Assembly (NCBI RefSeq): GCF_002251855.1
Contig: NZ_NOXW01000018.1
Span: 124,001-188,000, forward strand
Source of the DNA: Rhodoferax sp. TH121
GTDB lineage: Bacteria; Pseudomonadota; Gammaproteobacteria; Burkholderiales; Burkholderiaceae_C
Direction: 5' to 3'
Length of the DNA: 64,000 nt
How positions within the stretch are numbered: position 1 is the first letter of the stretch; every line of letters starts with the position of its first letter. This document shows, piece by piece, positions 26,095 through 35,478 of this stretch. Below the pieces are notes generated by a model. That model ran no database searches. It saw nothing but the letters and a program-made list of their open reading frames with translations, and was not told where the DNA came from. Both the position numbers and the translations under genes were made by a program.

Positions 26095-27351
26095 ATGCAA
26101 ACCCAACTCGCCCCCGAATACCAGAACACCGCCGACGGCCAAGCCGCCGAGGCCATTCTGCGCAAGTGTGTGCACTGCGGCTTCTGTACTGCCACCTGCC
26201 CCACCTACCAGCTGTTGGGCGACGAGCTGGACGGCCCGCGCGGCCGCATCTACCTGATGAAGCAGGTGCTGGAAGGCCAAACGCCGACCCGTGCCACGCA
26301 GATGCACTTGGACCGCTGTCTGACCTGCCGCAACTGCGAAAGCACCTGCCCCAGCGGCGTGGACTATGGACATCTGGTGGACATCGGCCGCAAGCTGGTG
26401 GATGCCAAGGTGCCGCGCCCTATGGGCGAGCGGGCTGTGCGCTGGGCGCTGAAAGAGGGCTTGCCCTCGCCATTGTTTGCACCGGCCATGAAGCTGGGGC
26501 AGCTGGTACGCCCGCTGCTGCCGCAAAGCCTGAAGAACAAGGTACCCGCCCCACAGGAAGCCGGCGCCTGGCCCACGCGCCAGCACGCCCGCAAGGTGTT
26601 GATGCTGGAAGGCTGCGTCCAGCCCGCCATGGCGCCCAACATCAACAGCGCCACCGCCCGCGTGCTGGATGCTGCCGGGGTGCAGGTCCAGGTGGCGCGC
26701 AAGGCAGGCTGCTGCGGTGCCGTCAAATTCCACCTCAACGACCAGGACGGTGGCAAGGCCGAGATGCGCGCCAACATCGACGCCTGGTGGCCCTATGTAG
26801 AGCAGGGCGCCGATGCACTTGTGATGAATGCCTCGGGCTGTGGGGCCACCGTCAAGGAGTATGGCCACATCCTGCGCGACGACCCGCTATACGCCGCCAA
26901 AGCGGCCCACATCAGCGCGCTCACCCGCGATCTCAGCGAGCTCCTGCCCGACTTGCTACCCGCCTTGAAGGCCCGCCTGGACGGGCCAGCGGTGGCCGCA
27001 CAACCCGCGCTGGTCTTCCATCCGCCCTGCACGCTGCAGCACGGGCAAAAGCTCAAGGGCGGGGTGGAGGCCCATCTCGCGGCGTTGGGTTTTGACGTGC
27101 GCATCGCGGCCAACGAAGCGCATCTGTGCTGCGGTTCGGCCGGCACGTACTCGGTGCTGAACCCAGCCTTGTCGTACCAGCTGCGCGATCGCAAACTGAG
27201 CTACCTGGCACCTGCGGCCAACGAGGTCATCATCAGTGCCAACATCGGCTGTATCACCCATTTGCAAAGTGGTACGACCACTCCGGTACGCCATTGGGTG
27301 GAGGTATTGGACGCTGCTTTGTGCGCCACGCCGGGCGGGTTCGCCGCATAA
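26095..27351 (+). CDS. glcF: glycolate oxidase iron-sulfur subunit GlcF
   Basis: 418 residues, starting 9 bp after glcE. Two [4Fe-4S] ferredoxin motifs are present: CVHCGFCTATCP and CLTCRNCESTCP. Two CCG domains (GCVQPAMAPN...GCCGAVKFHL and FHPPCTLQHG...HLCCGSAGTY) follow. It passes electrons from the flavin subunits to the membrane quinone pool. Confidence 0.93.
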   Translation: MQTQLAPEYQNTADGQAAEAILRKCVHCGFCTATCPTYQLLGDELDGPRGRIYLMKQVLEGQTPTRATQMHLDRCLTCRNCESTCPSGVDYGHLVDIGRKLVDAKVPRPMGERAVRWALKEGLPSPLFAPAMKLGQLVRPLLPQSLKNKVPAPQEAGAWPTRQHARKVLMLEGCVQPAMAPNINSATARVLDAAGVQVQVARKAGCCGAVKFHLNDQDGGKAEMRANIDAWWPYVEQGADALVMNASGCGATVKEYGHILRDDPLYAAKAAHISALTRDLSELLPDLLPALKARLDGPAVAAQPALVFHPPCTLQHGQKLKGGVEAHLAALGFDVRIAANEAHLCCGSAGTYSVLNPALSYQLRDRKLSYLAPAANEVIISANIGCITHLQSGTTTPVRHWVEVLDAALCATPGGFAA

Positions 27352-27414
27352 TCTTGGCAAAGGGCTGCCTGTGCAGGGTGGCGCCGGTTGTGCCTGTTTG
27401 ATCCAGGGGGCCCC

Positions 27415-28161
27415 ATGATCCCGTCCGACCACATCGATGACCCGCGCCGCCAGTGGCTGATCCAGGCACTGGCGGCCGGCCTCTTCGGCCCCGCGATGGG
27501 GCTGGCGCAAGCCCAAAGCCTGTTTGGCAATCGCCCCAGCAAACTGCCACCCGGTCAGTCTATCTATAGTCTCAGCGGCCAGGTGCGCGTCAATGACAAA
27601 CTCGCCACGCTGAGCACACCCATCAAGCCTGGCGACACACTGCAGACCGCCAAAGACAGCCAAGTGATCTTTGTGGTCAACACCCACTCCATGATTCTGC
27701 GTGGCGACAGCAAGCTAGTGATCGAAACCCCTGCCACTGCACCGGCTGATACCTCACTCACAGGCCTGTTGATTGGAGGTTTGCGCATGGTGACTGGCAA
27801 GTTGTTGTCGGTGTCGCGCAATTCGCCCATGCGCGTTACCACCTCAACCTCCACCATTGGCATCCGGGGCACCGGGTTTTATGTGGAGTCCGACCCCGAG
27901 CAAACTTACTTTTGCACCTGTTATGGTGCCACCGAAGTGCAGGCGACCGACGACCCCGAGAGCCGCGAGCAGGTGGTGGCCTCGCACCATGACCGCCCGC
28001 TCTACATCGTCAAGGACGGTGGCCGGGGCAAGAACATCCGCAGTGCCCCGTTCCTGAACCATACGGACCAGGAACTGGCGCTGATTGAAACTTTGGTGGG
28101 GCGCAAGACCCCGTTTGTATTTGCGACCGACGCTTACACCGGACCCAGGCGCGGCTACTAA
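27415..28161 (+). CDS. orphan FecR-domain exported protein
   Basis: 248 residues from ATG 27415 (AGGGGG just upstream). The N-terminus has a twin arginine (PRRQWLIQALAAGLFG), which suggests Tat-dependent or ordinary Sec export. A FecR domain spans about 45-175 (VRVNDKLATLSTPIKPGDTLQTAKDSQVIFVV...TIGIRGTGFYVES). Unlike classic FecR it is not an anti-sigma regulator: no sigma-factor gene or TonB receptor is next to it. A CTC triplet (YFCTCYG) lies in the conserved part. It is convergent with the heme lipoprotein gene, 16 bp away. Confidence 0.75.
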   Translation: MIPSDHIDDPRRQWLIQALAAGLFGPAMGLAQAQSLFGNRPSKLPPGQSIYSLSGQVRVNDKLATLSTPIKPGDTLQTAKDSQVIFVVNTHSMILRGDSKLVIETPATAPADTSLTGLLIGGLRMVTGKLLSVSRNSPMRVTTSTSTIGIRGTGFYVESDPEQTYFCTCYGATEVQATDDPESREQVVASHHDRPLYIVKDGGRGKNIRSAPFLNHTDQELALIETLVGRKTPFVFATDAYTGPRRGY

Positions 28162-28177
28162 CCGAAGGTCGTTCGTC

Positions 28178-30136
28178 CTACTCCGGAGCGCCGTTCAGAA
28201 TCCAGTTCAGGAAGGTGTCGTAGTGCACCCGGTCCCCATGGCCCGGCGCGGCGCTGGTGTCAAACCCAGTCAGCAAGCCCCCGTTGTGGTGGTTGCCCGA
28301 GGGTTTGCGCAGAAGGGGGCTGGCCGCAATGTCGCTGAAGTTGATGCGCCCGCGCAGCTCGGTATAGAACCAGTGGTCATCGGTAGCGTCGGTCACGCCG
28401 TCTGCATTGCGGTCGAAGTTGCTGTACCAAATTGGTGGTTGGCCGGAGTCCCCAATACCCGAGGTGTGGCAACCTGTGCAGGTGCCAGCACCTTGCAAAA
28501 TGGTTTTGATGTCACTGAAGCGCAGGGCCGACGGCGTGTAGGCCAAGGCGGTGTCCACCACGATCACCAGTTTGGCTTCCGCGCTTTGGACGGCCCCTTT
28601 GCTGACCCGCAACATTACCCAGTAGGTGCCATTGCCCAGCGCGGTGAAGGTCGGTGTGGCGGTGTTGGCATTGCTCAGGCTGGCGCCTACCGTGGGTGAG
28701 CTGGGCGAAATGCTCCACTGGTAGCTGTCGGCATACAGGCTCATGCCGGCTGACAAGGTGGTGCTCAGGGCCTTGACCACGCGGTCAGGCCCCGGGTCGG
28801 CCACGGGCGCACCGGGCTGTGTGCTGGTGTTGCTGTAGCCCTTGCCAGCCAGGTAGGTTCCCATGGGCGAGTAGGTCGCACTGCTGGCCCAGTAGTTGTC
28901 GTAAATCAGCTTGGCCAAGGGCATGTTGCCCCGGTCCAGCACATGCGCCTTGATACGGGCGGAGTAGCCATCAAACTTGGCAAAGGTGGCAAAGTCGATG
29001 TCGGACTGGTTGCCGTTGCCCCGCAGCAGGTGGCAGACCCGGCAAGCCTGGGCCTGGGTGTTGAGGTAGAGCGCGGACTGCACGGCCCAGCCTGCGGGGA
29101 CGTAGGTGTCGGTGGTGGCGGTGTTGGACTGGGGCAGTCCCGCGCCGCCATACATGTCCTTGAGGTGTTCGGCCACGGTGCCTTGGTACTCATTGCCAAT
29201 CGCAGTGCGGCGGCAGGCATCCTCACCCCCGGCCGCCACCGGAATGGGCAGAGAACACAGCACCATCTTGTTGATGGTCTTGATCTTGGCTTCCTGCATC
29301 AGACGGGTAAAGCCGGGCAGGCTGGAGAAGTCGAAGGAGGCGGGCTCTAGCGGGTGCAGTTGGGCTGCGATATCTCCACGGACACCGCCCTGGTTGGGGG
29401 CGACGGCGTCGACCGCTGATTTCACGTTCATCAAGCGGGGAAACAGGGGCTTGCCTGCCACTGCGGGTGTCAGCGGGTCTCCGCGGCCGCCATGGCAGGA
29501 CGCACATACGGTGGGCATGGCCTTGGGGCCGCGGCCATCCAGATTGCCCATCATCAGCCGTGCTCCGGTCACGGGGTCGTAGGTGTAGAACTTGACGAAG
29601 TTGATCGTACCGCCGGGACCCGGGCTGAACTCAATGGCATTGGTACCCAAATGCCACTTGGCCTCGGGCATGATGGCCGCCTCCAGGTTCAGCGCGTTGT
29701 ACGCGCCGTAGGCGCCCACCATGTAGTTCTCCACCACAAAGGCCAGGGTTCCATCAGGGTTCTGGCGTGCCGTCATCTTGCGCCCATAGCCCAGGTCACG
29801 CTGGTCGCCGACGATCACGGTTTCTTCGCCTAGCGTGCCAGCCGCCGTGCCAAACAGGTTTTTGGCCTTGAACTTGGCCAGTGTGTCGCGTTCGTTGTTG
29901 GGGTCTATCGCTTCGTAGTAGGCGGTGGCGTAGGCCAAGGAGGCCACTTGCAGCGTGCCGTCATCCTGTTTTTGCGGGTTCGGGAACAGCAGAAAACTGT
30001 CGGGGCCACTGGTCGGGCTGGTGGTGCGCGGGGCATTCGGGTCCACATCGTTGCCACCATTGGTGCCGCCGCATGCCACCAGTATCCAGGGCAGCAGCAG
30101 GCACAGGGACCGACAGATAGCTGCATGCGCGGACAT
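28178..30136 (-). CDS. triheme c-type cytochrome lipoprotein with PKD-like domain
   Basis: 652 residues from ATG at 30136, preceded on its strand by GGAGGTG. A lipobox LVAC makes Cys22 the lipid anchor. Three CxxCH heme sites are visible: CASCH (211-215), CRVCH (365-369) and CTGCH (553-557). Between the second and third sites lies a PKD/Ig-like beta domain (about 440-530, VADPGPDRVVKALSTTLSAG). I recognise no named family. The lipid anchor and hemes suggest an outer-membrane electron carrier or redox enzyme. It lies 11 bp after a beta-barrel gene on the same strand, suggesting a barrel-cytochrome pair. Confidence 0.8.
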   Translation of the reverse strand: MSAHAAICRSLCLLLPWILVACGGTNGGNDVDPNAPRTTSPTSGPDSFLLFPNPQKQDDGTLQVASLAYATAYYEAIDPNNERDTLAKFKAKNLFGTAAGTLGEETVIVGDQRDLGYGRKMTARQNPDGTLAFVVENYMVGAYGAYNALNLEAAIMPEAKWHLGTNAIEFSPGPGGTINFVKFYTYDPVTGARLMMGNLDGRGPKAMPTVCASCHGGRGDPLTPAVAGKPLFPRLMNVKSAVDAVAPNQGGVRGDIAAQLHPLEPASFDFSSLPGFTRLMQEAKIKTINKMVLCSLPIPVAAGGEDACRRTAIGNEYQGTVAEHLKDMYGGAGLPQSNTATTDTYVPAGWAVQSALYLNTQAQACRVCHLLRGNGNQSDIDFATFAKFDGYSARIKAHVLDRGNMPLAKLIYDNYWASSATYSPMGTYLAGKGYSNTSTQPGAPVADPGPDRVVKALSTTLSAGMSLYADSYQWSISPSSPTVGASLSNANTATPTFTALGNGTYWVMLRVSKGAVQSAEAKLVIVVDTALAYTPSALRFSDIKTILQGAGTCTGCHTSGIGDSGQPPIWYSNFDRNADGVTDATDDHWFYTELRGRINFSDIAASPLLRKPSGNHHNGGLLTGFDTSAAPGHGDRVHYDTFLNWILNGAPE

Positions 30137-30147
30137 GTGCACCTCCC

Positions 30148-31062
30148 TCAGAAGCGAAACAGGTAACTCGCCAGCAGCTGGTTGCTGATGTAGCTGCGCG
30201 GCGACGTCGCCCAACTGGGGCGCAATTCTGGTGTGGATTCCACGCGCCGCCAGGCAATGTCGATTGCTCCGTTTTGACCCAACGAATGGTTGTAGCCCAC
30301 GGTGGTCAGCCAGGTGCTGCCATTGATCTTGTAGCTGAAGAACTGGCCTCCGGTGAACGCGTTGTCCAGCACGAAAACCTTGGAGATGGTCACGTTCTCC
30401 AGCGAAGCGCGCCCGGTGGAGACGACATCCCCCACGCGGTACTCGGCGCTCAGGTACAGGGCCTTGCGGGCACTCAGCGCGTAGTCCAGGCTCATGCGGG
30501 CGGAGGTGTCCACGGTGCTGAAGACTTTGCTGTTGCTGGCGCGCTGGTTGCTGGCGAGCGCAGCAAACAGGCCTATGCGGTCGGTCAGTGGTTGGCTCAG
30601 TGACAGGCCCAGGCTGTAGCGGACGCCGTCGCGCAGGTTTGACTCATAGTCTTCTGCCTTGACCTTGGCGAACACCCCCAGGGTGGGGGCGGAAAACTCG
30701 GAGGATTCACGATATTGCAGTTCTGCTTCGACGGCTGCGTCCAGATGGCTGAGGCCCGAGTAGGACTGGAAACGTTCGCCGCCCAATATCCCCGTGAGCA
30801 GCAGGCGACTCTGGCTACCCAGTGCCCAGGTGGCCGACTTGCTGAGGTTCACACTGTAGGCCGCGTCGTTGAGGCGGTCATTGCCCTCTTTGGCCCGCGT
30901 GACGTTGTCGTCGAGCGTGAGTCCTGCGTCCACCAGCAGGCCAAAGCCCTGGTTCTCGTCTGCCAGTGCGGGTAGCGCCGTGACCAGGCACAAGAGCAGG
31001 GCCCACCGGGAGGAACGCCCGATCGCAGGGGAGCCGCAATGCAACGCCGATGTACATGCCAT
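30148..31062 (-). CDS. outer-membrane beta-barrel protein
   Basis: 304 residues from the ATG at 31062, chosen because GAGGG lies 9 bases upstream; in-frame ATGs at 31071 and 31125 also exist. A signal peptide is cut after about residue 34 (LPALA). The mature protein is a succession of amphipathic strands and ends in ...LASYLFRF, with the terminal Phe used by the BAM machinery. The DNVTRAKEG motif near the start resembles beta-barrel families found beside exported cytochromes or capsule genes. By length I estimate 12-14 strands, too small for MtrB. No family name can be given. Confidence 0.75.
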   Translation of the reverse strand: MACTSALHCGSPAIGRSSRWALLLCLVTALPALADENQGFGLLVDAGLTLDDNVTRAKEGNDRLNDAAYSVNLSKSATWALGSQSRLLLTGILGGERFQSYSGLSHLDAAVEAELQYRESSEFSAPTLGVFAKVKAEDYESNLRDGVRYSLGLSLSQPLTDRIGLFAALASNQRASNSKVFSTVDTSARMSLDYALSARKALYLSAEYRVGDVVSTGRASLENVTISKVFVLDNAFTGGQFFSYKINGSTWLTTVGYNHSLGQNGAIDIAWRRVESTPELRPSWATSPRSYISNQLLASYLFRF

Positions 31063-31149
31063 GCTGGCCATCCCTCGCAAGAGCCACGATGGCCGCCAGT
31101 CTAAAGCAAGCGGCGCGCCTTGCATACCGCACCGCGCAGTGCTGCGGCT

Positions 31150-31635
31150 TCAGGCTGCCAAGGCCGCCTCAATGTCCTGCGCCAGGCTGGCTGGGGTGTC
31201 GGTCGGGGCGTAGCGCTTGAGGACCTGCCCATTCTTGCCGATCAGGAACTTGGTGAAGTTCCATTTGATGGCCTTGGTGCCTAGGAAGCCCGGGGCTTCC
31301 TTCACCAGCCACTGGTACAGCGGGTGGGCGTCGCTGCCGTTCACATCGATCTTGGCCATCATGGGGAAGCTGACCCCATAGTTGAGCTGGCAGAACTCTG
31401 AAATCTCGTCGTTGCTGCCCTTGTCTTGCGCACCAAACTGGTTGCAGGGAAAGCCCAAGACCACCAGACCTTTGCCACCATAGGTTTTGTGCAGCTCTTC
31501 CAGGCCCGCGAACTGGGGCGTGAAACCGCAGGCGCTGGCGGTGTTGACAATCAGCAGGGGCTTGCCCTGAAACTGCTTGAGGGGGACCGGTTGCCCGTTG
31601 ATTTGCAGGGCGTCAAAGTCGTACACAGAAGACAT
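31150..31635 (-). CDS. glutathione peroxidase family protein
   Basis: 161 residues from the ATG at 31635. Peroxidatic Cys36 is in NTASACGFTPQ, the second motif LGFPCNQFGAQ supplies Gln and the resolving-type Cys64, and WNFTKFLI holds the Trp. It is a Cys-type (not selenocysteine) peroxidase, likely thioredoxin-dependent, reducing peroxides. It is 87 bp upstream of the barrel gene on the same strand and may share a transcript with it. Confidence 0.93.
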   Translation of the reverse strand: MSSVYDFDALQINGQPVPLKQFQGKPLLIVNTASACGFTPQFAGLEELHKTYGGKGLVVLGFPCNQFGAQDKGSNDEISEFCQLNYGVSFPMMAKIDVNGSDAHPLYQWLVKEAPGFLGTKAIKWNFTKFLIGKNGQVLKRYAPTDTPASLAQDIEAALAA

Positions 31636-31739
31636 GGATAGGGCTTTCTGGAGTGGCAGGTGCTTCACGATAGCAGTTTGTGAAAACACTTGTCCCTGCC
31701 GGATTTTGCTGAGAAGATTCCAAGCATCAAGGAGATGCG

Positions 31740-32966
31740 GTGAACAAAGCCCCCTGGTACCAGCCCTATGTGGATTGGTTCTGGCTTACCAAACAAGAAT
31801 ATGACGTGGTGCAGGGCGAGGGCACCATGGAGTCGCTGCGTCGCTTCCGTTGGGTTGCCTGTCTCATGGTCCCCTTGCACCTGGCCATGGCCATTTTGCT
31901 GGATGCCTACCATGCCCCAGCGGAGCACCCGGAGTTGCAGGTCTGGGCCAGTCTTGTAGGGCGGGCCCACTGGACGGCGGCAGCCTTGGTGAGCGTGTGC
32001 GGTGTGGCCGCCCACTACTGCCTGCGCCAGGCGCGTGCTTCGGCGGCCGCCATCACCTTGCAGATTCTGGTGGCTATTGCCTACATCTACCTGGGTGCCT
32101 ACCTCAGCATTGCCGACCTGGTGGCCAACGCAGGCGCTGGCCTGTCCAGCTTTATGCTGATCTGCATCATGTTCGGTGTCTTGTCCCTGATGCGCCCGGC
32201 TATTTCTGTACCTCTTTTTTTCGGCGCCTACCTGGTCTTTGCTTACATGCTGCGCCAGGCTCCCATTGCGCCCATGCACAACAACAGCCTCAACATCATG
32301 GCTTTCTTCTCACCTTTGTTGGCCCTGGTGGCGTCGGTTATGGTGTGGAACCAGTTTGCCAAGGCGGTGATGTTGCGCCGCCAGCTCAGCCGCAGCAACC
32401 AGGCGCTGGTGGCCCAACAGCGGGAATTGGCCTTTCTGGCTGCCCACGACACGCTGACGGGCCTGATCAACCGGCGTGAATTCATGCGCCAGGCGCAGCA
32501 GGAGCTCAACCGGGCGGTGCGTGCCACCGTGCCTACGCACTGTGTGATGGTGGACCTGGACTACTTCAAGACAGTGAACGACGTGCACGGCCACCCGGTA
32601 GGAGACGCCATGCTGCAGCATGTGGCGGCAGTGTTGCGTCGCGGTGTGCGCAGCACCGACACCGTGGCGCGTCTGGGGGGCGAAGAGTTCATCGTGCTGC
32701 TGCCCGACACCGCGCGCCAAGGGGCGTGTGATGTGGCGGAGAAGCTGCGTTTGTTGGTACGCACTGAGCCCTTGGTTTACCTGGGGGTGGCGCTGCCCAT
32801 GACTGCCAGCTTTGGCGTGAGCGGCACCACGCAGGGCCAAAAAGTGGCCATTGAGTGTATTTATGCCGCGGCAGACCGGGCGCTGTATGTCGCCAAACAG
32901 CTGGGCCGCGACCAGGTGCAGTACGCAGTACCTGAGCCTTCGGAACTGGCGGCGCCCCCGGCTTAG
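31740..32966 (+). CDS. membrane diguanylate cyclase (GGDEF)
   Basis: 408 residues from GTG 31740, with AAGGAG 5 bases upstream. About six membrane helices (residues 40-215) form an uncharacterised sensor. The C-terminal GGDEF domain follows (from about 238) with active-site GGEEF (313-317). The product-inhibition I-site RSTD (304-307) lies exactly five residues upstream. It should make c-di-GMP and be feedback-controlled. No EAL domain. It is divergent from the peroxidase gene (104-bp gap). Confidence 0.93.
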   Translation: MNKAPWYQPYVDWFWLTKQEYDVVQGEGTMESLRRFRWVACLMVPLHLAMAILLDAYHAPAEHPELQVWASLVGRAHWTAAALVSVCGVAAHYCLRQARASAAAITLQILVAIAYIYLGAYLSIADLVANAGAGLSSFMLICIMFGVLSLMRPAISVPLFFGAYLVFAYMLRQAPIAPMHNNSLNIMAFFSPLLALVASVMVWNQFAKAVMLRRQLSRSNQALVAQQRELAFLAAHDTLTGLINRREFMRQAQQELNRAVRATVPTHCVMVDLDYFKTVNDVHGHPVGDAMLQHVAAVLRRGVRSTDTVARLGGEEFIVLLPDTARQGACDVAEKLRLLVRTEPLVYLGVALPMTASFGVSGTTQGQKVAIECIYAAADRALYVAKQLGRDQVQYAVPEPSELAAPPA

Positions 32967-34246
32967 CCGTGCAGGTTGTCGTTGCGGGCGATGTCTAGCA
33001 GGTGATTCACCACGGCGGCGTGATCGCGGCAGTTGCGTTCATGCCAGCGTTTGATCAGCCACATGCAGCCCGCCACCACGACGCCAAACACGGTGATGGC
33101 ACCAAAGGCTGACAGGCCCATGCCCGTGGACAGGCTGTAGAAGGCGCCCAAGCCGAGAATGCAGGCCTGCTCGTTGAAATTCTGCACGGCAATCGAGCGG
33201 CCTGCGCCCATCAGGTTGTGGCCGCGGTGTTGCAGCAGTGCATTCATGGGCACGACCAGAAAGCCACCCAGGCCACCCAGCAGAATCAGGAACGGAGCGG
33301 CTACCCACACGTTGCTGATGAAGTTCAGCAGGATCACCAGCAAGCCCATGGCAATGCCCAAGGGGATCACGTTGACCGCGTGCTCCAGCCGCATGCGCAG
33401 CGAAGCGGCCACCGCACCCACGGCGGTACCTATGGCTACTACGCCCACCAAGGCCGAGGCCTGGGTCACGCTGTAGCCCAGTGCAGCGGAGGCCCAGGCC
33501 AAGACGATGTAGCGCAGATTGCCGCTCACGCCCCAGAACAGGGTGGTGGTTCCCAGCGAGATCTGGCCCAGACGGTCTTTCCACAGCTTGGTGTTGCATT
33601 GCCAGAAATCTGGCAGCAGGGATAGCAGGTTTTTGGGCATGGCGCGCATGGAGACGCCGGTGTCAGGAATGCGGGTGTTGAACCAAGCCGCTGCCAAGTA
33701 GACAAAAATCAGGATGCCAATGGCCGCCTCGGGGGCGGTGTCGATGCTGGTGTCAATCAGCGGTAGGTCAAAGGACAGCAGCGCCTGCGAAATCATGGGG
33801 CTGACCAATTGGCCGCCCAGCAGCACACCCAGAATGATGGAGGCAATGGTGAGTCCTTCGATCCAGCCATTGGCCTTGACCAGCTGGCTGGCGGGCAGCA
33901 GCTCGGTCAGGATTCCGTATTTGGCAGGCGAGTAGGCGGCTGCCCCCAGGCCCACGATGGCATAGGCCATGAGCGGGTGGGTGCCAAACAACATCAGCAG
34001 GCAGCCCACAATCTTGATGCTGTTGCTGATCAGCATGACCCGGCCCTTGGGCATGGAGTCCGCAAATGCACCTACAAACGGGGCCAGCACCACGTAGAAC
34101 AGCGCAAACATGGGGACCAGAGCGGCTTGTTGCCATTCCGGGGCCCCGCTGCTACGCAGCAACTGCACGGCGCCCACAAACAAGGCATTGTCGGCCAGCG
34201 AGCTGAAAAACTGCGCTGACATGATGGTGTAAAAACCGCGTTTCAT
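32963..34246 (-). CDS. lplT: lysophospholipid transporter LplT (MFS)
   Basis: 427 residues from ATG at 34246; a GTG 18 bp upstream is the alternative. The start MKRGFYTIMSAQFFSSLADNALF is the LplT signature, followed by about 12 membrane helices. It flips lysophospholipids across the inner membrane for re-acylation. The acyltransferase Aas, fused or adjacent in enterics, is not here. The 3' end overlaps the diguanylate cyclase gene by 4 bp in convergent orientation. Confidence 0.88.
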   Translation of the reverse strand: MKRGFYTIMSAQFFSSLADNALFVGAVQLLRSSGAPEWQQAALVPMFALFYVVLAPFVGAFADSMPKGRVMLISNSIKIVGCLLMLFGTHPLMAYAIVGLGAAAYSPAKYGILTELLPASQLVKANGWIEGLTIASIILGVLLGGQLVSPMISQALLSFDLPLIDTSIDTAPEAAIGILIFVYLAAAWFNTRIPDTGVSMRAMPKNLLSLLPDFWQCNTKLWKDRLGQISLGTTTLFWGVSGNLRYIVLAWASAALGYSVTQASALVGVVAIGTAVGAVAASLRMRLEHAVNVIPLGIAMGLLVILLNFISNVWVAAPFLILLGGLGGFLVVPMNALLQHRGHNLMGAGRSIAVQNFNEQACILGLGAFYSLSTGMGLSAFGAITVFGVVVAGCMWLIKRWHERNCRDHAAVVNHLLDIARNDNLHG

Positions 34247-34263
34247 GGGTGGGGGATAAGGCA

Positions 34264-34280
34264 CATTAGCGGGGCTAATG
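34264..34280 (-). promoter_or_regulatory. inverted repeat upstream of lplT
   Basis: CATTAGC-GGG-GCTAATG is a perfect 7-bp inverted repeat starting 18 bp upstream of the lplT start codon. It could be an operator or a leader hairpin in the 127-bp gap shared with divergent alr. Function unknown. Confidence 0.3.
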
Positions 34281-34373
34281 CGCTAGGTATTGTTGTAGGT
34301 CTCCAAACGTGCTGCGGTTATAGCACGCCCGCCAATGTCAAAATCTTCGTAGTTTCACGCCCCAACCGTCCCC

Positions 34374-35468
34374 ATGCCCCGTCCCATCCAAGCCACCATC
34401 CACACCCAGGCCTTGCGCCACAACCTGGAGGTGGCGCGCCGCGCGGCACCCGATGCGCGGGTGTGGGCGGTGGTCAAGGCCAACGCCTATGGGCACGGCA
34501 TCGAGCGGGCCTTTGATGGCCTGCGTGGCGCCGACGGCATCGCTTTGCTGGACCTGGACGAGGCCCAGCGCGTGCGCGGTCTGGGCTGGCGTGGTCCCAT
34601 CCTCTTGTTGGAAGGTGTGTTCGAGCAGCGCGACCTGGAGTTGTGCTCCCGCCTGGGCCTGTGGCACACCGTGCACTGCGAAGAGCAGATCAACATGCTG
34701 GCCATCCACAAGACCAACGAGCCGCACCGCGTCTTCCTCAAGGTCAACTCCGGCATGAACCGACTGGGCTTCCAGCCCGAGCAGGTGCGCTCGGCCTGGA
34801 CACGGCTGAACGCGCTGCCGCAGGTGGACGAGATTTCCCTGGTGACCCATTTCAGCGATGCCGATGGCCCCAAAGGCATTGCGCAGCAGATGGCCGTCTT
34901 CAAGGCCGCCACCGATGACCTGCCCGGCGAACGCACGGTGAGCAACAGCGCCGCCACACTGCGCCACTCCGGTCCCGGCCTGGTGTCCGACTGGGTGCGA
35001 CCCGGCATTGCGGTGTACGGCAGCGCACCCGATTACCCTGAGCACACGGCCGCCCACTGGGGCCTGCAGCCGACGATGACGCTTGCTGCAAAAATCATAG
35101 CTGTTCGCGCAATAGAGATGGGGGCTAGCGTTGGATATGGCTCTACGTTTGTGGCCGACAAACCGATGCGCATTGGCGTGGTCGCCTGTGGTTATGCCGA
35201 CGGCTATCCGCGCCTGTGCCCCACTGGCACGCCGGTGCTGGTGGACGGCGTGCGCACCCGCACCGTGGGCCGCGTCAGCATGGACATGGTGACCGTGGAC
35301 CTGGAGCCTGTGCCCCAGGCCGGCATGGGCAGCGAAGTGACGCTGTGGGGCCGGGCTGCCAATGGTTCGGTGTTGTCCATCGACGAAGTGGCCGTCAGCG
35401 CCGGCACCGTGGGCTACGAGCTCATGTGTGCGCTGGCACTGCGCGTGCCCGTAGCGGTGGCAGACTGA
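34374..35468 (+). CDS. alr: alanine racemase
   Basis: 364 residues, standard length. The PLP lysine is Lys35 in [10 protein letters not shown] and the opposing catalytic Tyr is Tyr255 in SVGYGSTF. The substrate-site VGRVSMDM motif is present. It makes D-alanine for peptidoglycan. Codons about 238-255 coincide with a family A repeat copy, so part of the conserved strand leading to Tyr255 is written in repeat-like DNA ([13 protein letters not shown]) while keeping the expected length. Confidence 0.95.
   Translation: MPRPIQATIHTQALRHNLEVARRAAPDARVWAVVKANAYGHGIERAFDGLRGADGIALLDLDEAQRVRGLGWRGPILLLEGVFEQRDLELCSRLGLWHTVHCEEQINMLAIHKTNEPHRVFLKVNSGMNRLGFQPEQVRSAWTRLNALPQVDEISLVTHFSDADGPKGIAQQMAVFKAATDDLPGERTVSNSAATLRHSGPGLVSDWVRPGIAVYGSAPDYPEHTAAHWGLQPTMTLAAKIIAVRAIEMGASVGYGSTFVADKPMRIGVVACGYADGYPRLCPTGTPVLVDGVRTRTVGRVSMDMVTVDLEPVPQAGMGSEVTLWGRAANGSVLSIDEVAVSAGTVGYELMCALALRVPVAVAD
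35085..35139 (+). repeat. family A repeat-like tract inside alr
   Basis: GCTGCAAAAATCATAGCTG, TTCGCGCAATAGAG, GGGGGCTAGCG. The proximal half matches the other copies well; the distal half follows the alr coding need. It may be an ancient insertion or conversion tract later refined by selection. Confidence 0.5.
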
Positions 35469-35478
35469 AGCGCCGGCC

